Shown one piece after another: positions 30,302-38,054 of a stretch of 64,000 nucleotides of DNA. Below the pieces are notes generated by a model, which ran no database searches, was not told the origin of the DNA, and saw nothing but the letters and a program-made list of their open reading frames with translations. A program made the translations under genes and the position numbers. The stretch lies in IMG/VR virus record IMGVR_UViG_3300010885_047022, positions 1 through 64,000 of that record, one strand, 5' to 3'. The number at the start of each line of letters is the position of its first letter. Position 1 is the first letter of the stretch. The DNA is from a virus.

Positions 30302-32236
30302 TCACTTAATTGGACAGGCTCCACCTTCACACTCAAGACTATCTAATAAATCTATATTGCTAGAATCGGCAAAATTAATTCCATCTTTAATTTTGGACTT
30401 TAGTTTATTATATGTGTCCAATGTAATTTCTTCATACGGAGCCATAATAAAACCATGATCACTATGAAGAAGGAATGAAACTGACTTCACTTTATTCTTA
30501 TAGTTTTTCTTCATCCATTCTTGGATTTCAGGAAGTTCTTCTTTACGATAATATACCGTAACACTTACATTATTATCTGCCCAACTTGTTTGAGCGCGGA
30601 CTACCCATTCGAGTTGCTGTATGGCTGTCATTTCTTTTGCCAACGTCGCATGTTCGGGTGTTTCGCATGGGAATTCTACTACGCAAATTGTATGATTTTC
30701 CTTGCCATCTAATCCAATGTCATATTGAACTTTATGACCTTTTTCTCTACAATAATTAACCAACGGATCGTTGCTGCCCATGCGTACGCGGCGAATATAA
30801 TATTGCGCATACGCTGGATGAATACCAGGAGTAACTCCAGCTAAAAGGCTCAATGTGCCACTAGGCTTAACTGTTGTTAACTTAATTGATTTATTAATTT
30901 TGATTTCATTTGACCACTTTTCGTCAACAGCTTTAAGATTCTTATAAGCGTCGTCAACCCAAGACAATTGTTCTTCCGTGGCTTGGAGCCAGCCAGTAAT
31001 ACCTTGACCTAATCTTCTATTTCGCTCAATTACATCTCGGCTCTTTTTGTATGGATAAGCCAATGTTGTAATGGCTTTTTGCGTCTTATAAAGAAGTGCA
31101 CTAACATCAAATAATTCTTCCTTAGAAGAAATATTGGGTAAGAAAATTTCAGCCAGATTACAAGGCTCACCGTCTTCTAAGCCAATTTCCCCACATGGAT
31201 TAGTTCCAATAACTTTATTGTCATTAACTTTTTCGCCAAGTCGACCATTCTTACGAATTAAATTACGGTTAATCAAACCATACGGCTCACCAGATCCATC
31301 ATAACCCTTCCAGAATTCATCAATTATTTCATCATATGAATCTGCGTAAATTGAGTTATTAGAGTTTGCACGCCAAGCTGGAATATCTCCCTTACCCCAA
31401 TTCTTAGCCTTTAAGAAGAGGAAGTCATCAGGATCTCCAATGGCGATTTGAGCAGAACGGCGGGCAGAACCAGCTACCACTATTTTGCCTATTATGTTAG
31501 CGATATCTAGGGCGTCGATGGAACGAATTTTCTTTCCAACTCTAGCATTAAGAATCTCACATATATTTTGAATTCCCTCAATGAGAACTTCAGGGCCTGA
31601 GGCTGTTCCCCCAAATGTCTTGAGAGTAGCGCCATATCCACGAACTAGAATGGTGCTATAAGTAAAGGATTCTCCAGTTTCAAAATAACTCTTGAGAACC
31701 TTACCAAGCAAAGCTGACCAACCGTTGCGTGAATCACCTACAATAAAGTCAGCGTCGTTAGTCTTTTCATGGCGAACATAGCCAACATTTTGTACTTTGG
31801 GGAAATCGTGAACACTAGCTCTTTCGACTGTAAAACCGACTCCACCGCCAACCATTAAATGGTCCATTAAAAACTGAAAATCTTCAACTTTTGAGATTGT
31901 TGTCATCCAACAATTAACCAAAGAAACGCCACTCATTTTTTCTACTAGGGGTGTGCCTAACTGCCACAAGCACCGTCCGGCAAAAATACCTTTAAGATTA
32001 AAAATATAATCAAATAATCTTTCAGCTTCTTCTTTCGTATAATTCGCCCCAATTGCTTGGGCTCCATTGATGCAGCGTTCAATCGTCTCATGCCAGTATT
32101 CTTTACGGCCTAGAGATTCAATGTCTCTTGAATAAGTTCTGCGATAGACTATTTCCCCTAAACCATTAAAGCCCCAAGGTGCTTTTTTATCTGCGTATGA
32201 ATTAACGAATTCTTTTGAAAGAATAATATTTTCCAT
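30302..32236 (-). CDS. nrdJ: Adenosylcobalamin-dependent ribonucleotide reductase (class II, monomeric)
   Basis: The 644 residues resemble the Lactobacillus leichmannii-type ribonucleoside triphosphate reductase: SLVNCWMTT (Cys109), GTNPCGEIGLEDGEPCNLAE (Cys348 radical site, Glu350, Cys359 redox partner) and the C-terminal LECEGGACPIK (Cys636/Cys641 shuttle pair). VKPSGTLSLLAG is the phosphate-binding loop. It is about 95 residues shorter than the Lactobacillus enzyme. It makes deoxynucleotides without oxygen or a second subunit but needs adenosylcobalamin from the host. The genes downstream are ThyX and dCMP deaminase. Confidence 0.93.
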   Translation of the reverse strand: MENIILSKEFVNSYADKKAPWGFNGLGEIVYRRTYSRDIESLGRKEYWHETIERCINGAQAIGANYTKEEAERLFDYIFNLKGIFAGRCLWQLGTPLVEKMSGVSLVNCWMTTISKVEDFQFLMDHLMVGGGVGFTVERASVHDFPKVQNVGYVRHEKTNDADFIVGDSRNGWSALLGKVLKSYFETGESFTYSTILVRGYGATLKTFGGTASGPEVLIEGIQNICEILNARVGKKIRSIDALDIANIIGKIVVAGSARRSAQIAIGDPDDFLFLKAKNWGKGDIPAWRANSNNSIYADSYDEIIDEFWKGYDGSGEPYGLINRNLIRKNGRLGEKVNDNKVIGTNPCGEIGLEDGEPCNLAEIFLPNISSKEELFDVSALLYKTQKAITTLAYPYKKSRDVIERNRRLGQGITGWLQATEEQLSWVDDAYKNLKAVDEKWSNEIKINKSIKLTTVKPSGTLSLLAGVTPGIHPAYAQYYIRRVRMGSNDPLVNYCREKGHKVQYDIGLDGKENHTICVVEFPCETPEHATLAKEMTAIQQLEWVVRAQTSWADNNVSVTVYYRKEELPEIQEWMKKNYKNKVKSVSFLLHSDHGFIMAPYEEITLDTYNKLKSKIKDGINFADSSNIDLLDSLECEGGACPIK

Positions 32237-32239
32237 TTG

Positions 32240-32950
32240 TTATGCTCCTATTTTATTTTCTATTTTTCTTATGTATTTAGGGTTTATTTTAGCTATCTCT
32301 GTTGACTTTATTTTGCATATCTGGTCTAACGTATACACCTTATGTATTTGTTTTTCAAAAAAGTATCCGCTTCGCCAGTTGAATACTTTATTGACAAATA
32401 CCTTATGATTCACAAACATATTACATATTACAGCACCGCCATATGCTTTAACAATATTCTTGAATTTATTTTCAATATCCTCACGATTATTATCATTTAT
32501 GCACTCATGGCTTACAGCTGACTCGTATAGCCAGTTGTAAGCTTGTCTAGTCATTGGTGCTATGTCAATTGGCTCTACAATACCAAGTGTTATTATTTTA
32601 TTCCTATTTTTAGATATCTCAAGATCTTCTTTTAGAACATCTATAAATACCTTAAACCAATCGTCTCTATAGAATTGTTTCCATGCGGTACACCAGAATA
32701 GTAAGTTACTGGGTGGATCTGGTATGGGCGTATTTTCTACTAGAGGAAGTATAGTAGCGCAGGCTACTGCTCGTTTAATGTGATCTTTTGCTTCAGTTTC
32801 GTTACTAAATTTGTTCATTGAATTTTTCCATAGGGCAGCAATGTGTTCCGACCAACTTATATCTGCTATGTACAGTTTTAAATACTTTTCTGCGACAGAG
32901 AGTGGAAGGCTATTGGTATTAATAGCTTCTTCTATTTCTTTCATTGACAT
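32240..32950 (-). CDS. Hypothetical protein, 236 residues
   Basis: The product begins MSMKEIEEAINTNSLPLSVA. It is mainly helical, with many Trp, Tyr and Lys (e.g. LFWCTAWKQFYRDDWFKVF) and a basic C-terminus (INPKYIRKIENKIGA). AAGGAT lies 6 bases before the ATG. It is the first gene of the RNR operon, right after a terminator, with a possible TTGTCT-17-TATACC promoter. No family recognised. Confidence 0.65.
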   Translation of the reverse strand: MSMKEIEEAINTNSLPLSVAEKYLKLYIADISWSEHIAALWKNSMNKFSNETEAKDHIKRAVACATILPLVENTPIPDPPSNLLFWCTAWKQFYRDDWFKVFIDVLKEDLEISKNRNKIITLGIVEPIDIAPMTRQAYNWLYESAVSHECINDNNREDIENKFKNIVKAYGGAVICNMFVNHKVFVNKVFNWRSGYFFEKQIHKVYTLDQICKIKSTEIAKINPKYIRKIENKIGA

Positions 32951-32987
32951 TTAGAATCCTTCATAAGATTGGATAAACAGGTTAAAA

Positions 32988-33016
32988 GGTATAAAAGGCT
33001 GACATTAATAAGACAA
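32988..33016 (-). promoter_or_regulatory. Possible promoter of the RNR operon (TTGTCT-17-TATACC)
   Basis: On the complement TTGTCT (33016-33011) and TATACC (32993-32988) have a 17-base spacer, 38 bases before the ATG at 32950, directly after a terminator hairpin. The -10 matches the consensus only in its first four bases. Confidence 0.35.
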
Positions 33017-33035
33017 CCCCGCCATTAAGGCGGGG
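33005..33035 (-). terminator. Rho-independent terminator
   Basis: On the complement CCCCGCC-TTAAT-GGCGGGG is followed by TTGTCTTATT. The 7-bp GC-rich stem ends transcription from the holin side. Confidence 0.8.
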
Positions 33036-33109
33036 CTGCTTATAGTTCTTGCTTCCTGCATGCACACTATTATAGCATGGGCAGCTGGAGACTTGTATGA
33101 GATTAACAA

Positions 33110-33307
33110 TTATTTGATCGTTGCTGCACTTTCGGGATCGCCAACTTTTGTTGCGACGAGACCTTTAACGACACTTATTGCTGCTGCAACAGCTGCTGTA
33201 GCTGCTGACTTAATTTCGTCAACACCACCAACTGTATAGACTGCAATAAAAGCTTGTGCTGCTGTCCAAATAGCTCTTTCTAAAATATCTTTTTGTAATT
33301 TATTCAT
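33110..33307 (-). CDS. r1t-type holin
   Basis: The 65 residues begin MNKLQKDILERAIWTAAQAF and continue IAVYTVGGVDEIKSAATAAVAAAISVVKGLVATKVGDPESA: the pattern of the phage r1t holin family of Gram-positive phages (amphipathic N-terminus, 'QAF.A', 'A..AAL....KG..A...G.P.SA'). AAGGTAGGT precedes the ATG. It would permeabilise the membrane at lysis and release the M15 endolysin. It is far (about 26 kb) from the endolysin but adjacent to a membrane-protein gene and ends the tail operon. Confidence 0.85.
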   Translation of the reverse strand: MNKLQKDILERAIWTAAQAFIAVYTVGGVDEIKSAATAAVAAAISVVKGLVATKVGDPESAATIK

Positions 33308-33317
33308 AGTACCTACC

Positions 33318-33584
33318 TTAGGAAAAATTCTTTCTAATTAGCTTCTCTATAAGAAGATGAAAAGTTAAACCTAGCCACACTCCTGTGAATATACTTCCTG
33401 TTATTTTATTCTCTGTATGTCTCCAAAAAGCTCTAGTTAATGTTTCGATCTTTTTGGACTTTATGGCATATATATCATATGCTATAATTCCTAAAGCTAG
33501 TCCACCCCAAGCGAAAGTTCCACTCTTTTTATCCTCTTTATCAAGGACTAGGGGAGTACTAAAAAAATTAGAGAGCTTGCGCAG
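33318..33584 (-). CDS. Membrane protein with probable CTG start
   Basis: A frame of 88 residues opens right after a TAG and has no ATG, GTG or TTG before residue 69. The only plausible start is a CTG at 33584 with GGAG six bases upstream, inside the end of the gene at 33568-34197. The product, LRKLSNFFSTPLVLDKEDKK then a hydrophobic FAWGGLALGIIAYDIYA, TLTRAFWRHTENK and a second helix GSIFTGVWLGLTFHLL, resembles small membrane proteins that sit next to holins in actinophages (from memory). It ends 10 bases before the holin start. It could be a co-holin or pinholin partner. Confidence 0.65.
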   Translation of the reverse strand: MRKLSNFFSTPLVLDKEDKKSGTFAWGGLALGIIAYDIYAIKSKKIETLTRAFWRHTENKITGSIFTGVWLGLTFHLLIEKLIRKNFS

Positions 33585-34197
33585 AAGCTACTCCAAACCA
33601 CTGCTTGACTTTTTTGCGACCGTAATCACTCGGATCATTAGCTTGACCAAAGGTAGTTGGGAATGCCTTTACGCTTGCAACGCCATGAAACTCAGTAGGC
33701 TGGAAGAAACCGAAAGACGAGGGAGCTCCCTGCGCTTCCGTTCTTTGACCGTGACCGGTATTACTGAATATGTTGGCGGATGTAACACCGTCGAAAATAT
33801 AATTATTGTAGAACGAGTAAGTAGTAACTCTTCCTGATTCGTGACCAAATATTGACGGGAATGCCTTGGCGCCAGTTAGACCCTTGAATTCCATTGGTCT
33901 AAATCTTGAACCTTCGTAATGTGCACCGTCCTGGAATAAACCAGCTAATGGATGAATGTACAGAGTGGTGCCATTAAACACCTGTGATAGGAATCTATTA
34001 CCAGGACGATTACCAGTACCAGGAATATTATGATTATCAGGAGCGCCATCTAGAACATGGCTTGTGCTATATAACGGATAAAAAGAATAAGTGCCAGTGC
34101 CCTTAGCTTTTCCTGTCATTGATGTATATGGATTGACCATTCCAGCAGTGGTTCTACCCTTTAAAACTGGTCTAGGTCCTACGTAAAAAGTGGCCAT
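33568..34197 (-). CDS. Virion-like protein with internal repeats
   Basis: The 209-residue product begins MATFYVGPRPVLKGRTT and is rich in Gly, Phe, Tyr and Thr. It contains repeated units of the form 'F.G......FP..FG': MEFKGLTGAKAFPSIFG near residue 102 and TEFHGVASVKAFPTTFG near 166, with partial copies FDGVTSANIFSNTG and QWFGVASAQAL. It lacks charged clusters and helices, as seen in phage decoration or fibre-associated proteins. AAGGAG precedes the ATG and a TACTATA motif lies 33 bases upstream, so it may be expressed apart from the large tail genes. A structural role is inference. Confidence 0.65.
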   Translation of the reverse strand: MATFYVGPRPVLKGRTTAGMVNPYTSMTGKAKGTGTYSFYPLYSTSHVLDGAPDNHNIPGTGNRPGNRFLSQVFNGTTLYIHPLAGLFQDGAHYEGSRFRPMEFKGLTGAKAFPSIFGHESGRVTTYSFYNNYIFDGVTSANIFSNTGHGQRTEAQGAPSSFGFFQPTEFHGVASVKAFPTTFGQANDPSDYGRKKVKQWFGVASAQAL

Positions 34198-34229
34198 TTA
34201 TTTTCTCCTTATGAAAACTACGTGACTTT

Positions 34230-34238
34230 ATAGTACAG
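34230..34238 (-). promoter_or_regulatory. Candidate late-type promoter motif GTACTATAA
   Basis: The complement reads CTGTACTATAAAGTC in the 62-base gap upstream of the gene at 34197, 33 bases before its ATG; the core differs from the other copies by one base. Confidence 0.3.
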
Positions 34239-34259
34239 AAAAATTTGCTTTTTTAAACA

Positions 34260-35525
34260 TTACACATAATTAATAATTAAATCAGTTAACATTGGGGCAG
34301 TTTTATCATCTAACATATTCAATGTAACTTCAATCCATACTGAATTTGAAGCTCCCGGATTACTTAAGGTATAGGTGCCAGAATCATTATAAATAACTCT
34401 ATAGCTAAAAGCGCTATTTATGAGGCTTGAGGGAACATTATATATTTTAGCAGTGACGTTAGTCACATCTGTTATTACATCACCATCCGGGGCTGTAAAT
34501 TTAATTATTGTTCTACCACTAGATAGGAACTTTTCATATCTAATATCTAAATCAGATAATCCATAAGTATATATAAATTTTCCAAGTTCGGTAAAATAAT
34601 TTCTTTGAACAAACTTAATTCTTATTGCGGTCATATCAGTATCAGGAAATACAAATGCCACTGGTGGACAGTTTCGTATGGTGTCTGAGCCAGACGTAGA
34701 CCAACCTCCCGGTGGAACCTTTCCGATTGCTTCTGATACTCCATCATAATATGATTTTTTATTTAAAGAAGTCCAACCATCAGAATCAGCTAAAGCCGGA
34801 TTCTGCTTAGAGGTATATTCAATACTAAATAAATCAACACCAAATGCTGGGTATGGATTAAGTTTAATGGTATTAGTTTTCAATGATCCAGCAGCCTCTG
34901 CAGGTATTTTGACATAGAGCATCATTTGCGCTCCGGCCATAGATGATGACTCAACTATTACATTTCTTTTCCAAACTTTATCTGGGGCATCGAGAATAGC
35001 ATTGTAGATTGGGGTGGTATCAATGACTGCACCATTTCCATCTACCCCAGCAAAGGCTGTGTCTATTTTAGCCTTAAAGAAATCGGGTACTATTTGGCCC
35101 ACAGATGGACTAGTAAACTTTAACTTTGAAAATGAACCACTGGATATCTTTGGTAAAGTAATGGTATTGTATATTGGATCAAAACTCAAAAGTTCTGTAC
35201 CTGCCACAGCAAAAGAAGAACCAACTAGAGTTGAATAATCTATTTGGCTAAAGGAATGTAAGGAGATTGTGTTTGAGGCAGCTTCTAGTGCGCTTACTCT
35301 ATTGGTAAGATCTTCTACAGCTGACGATAAAAATTTATGATCTTTAATTACTCTCTCAAAAGCTTGAGATAATTTATTGTCAATAATATTAGATTTATTA
35401 TAAAGATAAACTAAATCTTTGTAATTTTCTTCTATTCTTTCGTTATAATCGGAACTTTGAACAGGACCATTATATTGATAATCTCTTTTTTTAGTATTAA
35501 GTATGTCAGCCATATTAATTGCCAT
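34260..35525 (-). CDS. Structural tail/baseplate protein with N-terminal coiled coil
   Basis: This 421-residue protein has a helical segment at about 25-85 (ERIEENYKDLVYLYNKSN...SSAVEDLTNRVSALEAAS) consistent with a trimeric coiled coil, followed by a beta-rich body with NTIKLNPYPAFGVDLFSIEY and RIKFVQRNYF, the same style as the galactose-binding-like segments in the larger proteins upstream. It is likely a tail appendage or fibre-connector. Start could be the ATG at 35525 or 35513; it overlaps the upstream gene by 11 bases. Confidence 0.65.
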   Translation of the reverse strand: MAINMADILNTKKRDYQYNGPVQSSDYNERIEENYKDLVYLYNKSNIIDNKLSQAFERVIKDHKFLSSAVEDLTNRVSALEAASNTISLHSFSQIDYSTLVGSSFAVAGTELLSFDPIYNTITLPKISSGSFSKLKFTSPSVGQIVPDFFKAKIDTAFAGVDGNGAVIDTTPIYNAILDAPDKVWKRNVIVESSSMAGAQMMLYVKIPAEAAGSLKTNTIKLNPYPAFGVDLFSIEYTSKQNPALADSDGWTSLNKKSYYDGVSEAIGKVPPGGWSTSGSDTIRNCPPVAFVFPDTDMTAIRIKFVQRNYFTELGKFIYTYGLSDLDIRYEKFLSSGRTIIKFTAPDGDVITDVTNVTAKIYNVPSSLINSAFSYRVIYNDSGTYTLSNPGASNSVWIEVTLNMLDDKTAPMLTDLIINYV

Positions 35526-35910
35526 TCTCTAATCTTTGTATTTTATTTAATAAACGAGAAAGTTTAGAACTAATTTTATTCATTATATCTATTTCTAAAT
35601 TTTCTTCCACTGAACCATCTTTATCTATAAAAATATTTACATTGTCTATTGAGTAACTCAATCCATCATTAAGATTGACAGTGTTAGTAACGTCAGTAAT
35701 ATTCCCAATTAAATAAGTTAATTTATTTAAAATACTTATATCGATTAATTCTAGTTCATTTAATATTCTGTTTAAATCTAACTGCAAAAAATTAGTCTCT
35801 AAATTTTCAGATTGACTTTCCCTGGTTCCCCTAAATCTTACTCTATTAACTTGAAATAAAGGTTCTCTAATTCTTTTGGTAATTTTTGAATTATTATAAA
35901 TTGTACTCAT
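35515..35910 (-). CDS. Hypothetical tail-region protein, 131 residues
   Basis: From the ATG at 35910, four bases after GAGGAA, the product begins MSTIYNNSKITKRIREPLFQ and continues as a largely helical, Asn/Leu-rich chain ending SKLSRLLNKIQRLENGN. It sits between two structural genes, with short overlaps on one side, so it is probably a small baseplate or appendage component or chaperone. Confidence 0.6.
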   Translation of the reverse strand: MSTIYNNSKITKRIREPLFQVNRVRFRGTRESQSENLETNFLQLDLNRILNELELIDISILNKLTYLIGNITDVTNTVNLNDGLSYSIDNVNIFIDKDGSVEENLEIDIMNKISSKLSRLLNKIQRLENGN

Positions 35911-35921
35911 TATTCCTCTTA

Positions 35922-38054
35922 TCAACTATCATTATGTTTGAATTTAATTCTAATAGAATCTATTAAAGGTGTTTGAAGTGGGTTTTCATACCTAACCAAA
36001 TCGGCGCGGTATCTTATGGCAGTAACAGTGTCAGACACATTGGAATAATACCGCAATAAAGATTTTCCAGAAATTTCTCTTGAAGATAGAATTTCTCTTC
36101 TGCCATAGAAGTTGTCTATTGTAAATAGATTGGCACTTATATCTATTCTTCTTCGGAATTCCATCGGGTCTAAATACGAGAAATAATCTAAGAACATGGT
36201 TCCATATTCAATGAGATTTTTATTAGACATTAAATCAAAATTAATAAGCCCAGAAAAATTCTTATCATAAGTTATGACTATATTATTAATCCCAGTAACA
36301 AAGTTCCATTCTATAGTAGAGGAAATTACACCCGCTGGAAGGTCTGCTATAAGGCTACCATTCAAGTATACCGCTAAGTTAAAATCTTCTCTACTCTTTA
36401 CGACTTTATGGGAAACTTTATATTCTTTAGTCGTCAATAATTTTGTTTCCATTAAACCAACAGTAGAGGAATAAATTGATGGATTTATATTACTAATTTG
36501 ATTTAGTATAATATTTTTATTTAATTCATTTACATCATTAAGGGAGATTTTTTCTGTCCAAATATTTAAAGATTTATAATACTCTATATCCGTATTTGAA
36601 CTTCCAGTCAATATATTGTAATGCCTATAACAATTTAAATTGCCTAGAATATATGGATCTATAAATTGATCATTATCGTTCACTACAGTAACACGATATG
36701 CTTCCTTATCGGTATATGGAATAATCGCGGGATTTGCTTCATTAATATTATCTGGAGAATTGTTAATTGGTATAAATCCTAATTCTTCATTTGAGACATC
36801 TATATATTTTAATTGAGCGTTAGATCCACTAAGATTAACAATTTTTTGTGCTGAATTTTCTAATGATGAACTTAGTTCAATGGGTATCCAATTGAAGTCT
36901 GCAATCTGTTCGGCATTTTCATTATCCGCTGCAACATAATACTTAATGTCTGTACCAGAAACTAATTGTTCTTTTGTTTCAATTGAAATTGAATTTATTG
37001 TTAATCTATTATTATCTGAAGTTGGGATTGAAATCGGAGCTGAAACTATTGTGGCTTCCTGATCATAATAGTCGGCATTGATTACTAGTTCCCTTATTCC
37101 AAATTTATATATATAAGGATTTGATGAATTATTTTGTATTTGATCTGGCTCAGTTTTAAAAATAGTTAATTTTATACTTCTATAGAAGTCAGCTGGAATA
37201 TTAAAAGAAAATCTATTGTAATCTTTTTTAGAATCTTGCGATCTAAGTTGTTCTGGCTTATTATTGTCTGTGCTGGATGCGGTCATATAAATTGAACATG
37301 GCGAAGATGTCAATAATGATCCACTGATTCTTGACAAATTATAAGACAAATTTATTGGTATATCCAAAGTTAGAACTACGACAGATGGTTGTGGCGCACT
37401 ATATGTATATGACCAATAAGTATCATTTAATCCATCAAAAACAGATTCAAAATTTTGTATATCAACATTATTGACAACAGATTGATTATTTGACAAAACA
37501 CTATATTTTGCATTTGAAGAGGTTATATTATTAGTAGTAAGGGCATTTGAAATGCTATTAGTTATTTTTGGTATACTAACATTATTATTTAGTATATCAA
37601 CATAGGCGGACGTTATATTCATGTCAATTTTATCTAAGTTAGAGAAACTTTCTAAATAAGAATAAAAGTATCCATCTGAATTTGAATTCGCAAATAATAG
37701 ATAATCTATTTTATTTTCTAATATTTTTCTTTTACTTTTTAGATTATCTAATTTATTATTTAAAGATGTAACAATAGAAAATACTTCTTGGTTGTTTTCT
37801 ACGATACAATCATATAGAACCTCTACATTAAGAAGAGTGTTAGCCATTAATTCATTTATCAAATTAACATCTGTTTTTGCAACAATATCTAATTTTGTAT
37901 AATCTAAAGGAATTGGTTGACCAAATTGATAAACAGAAAAATATTCTCCAAATAATTTTCTTATTTCTTTTTCCGAAGGTTTTCTTCCTTGGGAATAAAG
38001 TAATTTATATATATTACCTAGAAATTTTCTTTTTTGAATAGATGATATATTCAT
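35922..38054 (-). CDS. Large structural protein, 710 residues (tail/baseplate)
   Basis: An Asn/Ser/Ile-rich protein with a helical N-terminus (residues 1-130, including NELMANTLLNVEVLYDC and a coiled-coil NNKLDNLKSKRKILENKIDYL), then long beta-rich regions. The segment YSAPQPSVVVLTLDIPINLSYN is typical of discoidin/F5-8-like lectin folds ('..p.v.L.ldi....'). It shares this layout with the proteins at 38054-40489 and 40501-43110/43131, so the three look like diverged paralogues. Carbohydrate binding on the host surface is plausible but not shown. The gene is coupled to its neighbour by TAATG. Confidence 0.7.
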   Translation of the reverse strand: MNISSIQKRKFLGNIYKLLYSQGRKPSEKEIRKLFGEYFSVYQFGQPIPLDYTKLDIVAKTDVNLINELMANTLLNVEVLYDCIVENNQEVFSIVTSLNNKLDNLKSKRKILENKIDYLLFANSNSDGYFYSYLESFSNLDKIDMNITSAYVDILNNNVSIPKITNSISNALTTNNITSSNAKYSVLSNNQSVVNNVDIQNFESVFDGLNDTYWSYTYSAPQPSVVVLTLDIPINLSYNLSRISGSLLTSSPCSIYMTASSTDNNKPEQLRSQDSKKDYNRFSFNIPADFYRSIKLTIFKTEPDQIQNNSSNPYIYKFGIRELVINADYYDQEATIVSAPISIPTSDNNRLTINSISIETKEQLVSGTDIKYYVAADNENAEQIADFNWIPIELSSSLENSAQKIVNLSGSNAQLKYIDVSNEELGFIPINNSPDNINEANPAIIPYTDKEAYRVTVVNDNDQFIDPYILGNLNCYRHYNILTGSSNTDIEYYKSLNIWTEKISLNDVNELNKNIILNQISNINPSIYSSTVGLMETKLLTTKEYKVSHKVVKSREDFNLAVYLNGSLIADLPAGVISSTIEWNFVTGINNIVITYDKNFSGLINFDLMSNKNLIEYGTMFLDYFSYLDPMEFRRRIDISANLFTIDNFYGRREILSSREISGKSLLRYYSNVSDTVTAIRYRADLVRYENPLQTPLIDSIRIKFKHNDS

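Noticed and set aside
33385-33837. 150-codon plus-strand open frame
   Set aside because: Antisense to the repeat protein and the CTG-start gene, with no ribosome site; the leftward frames encode family-like proteins.
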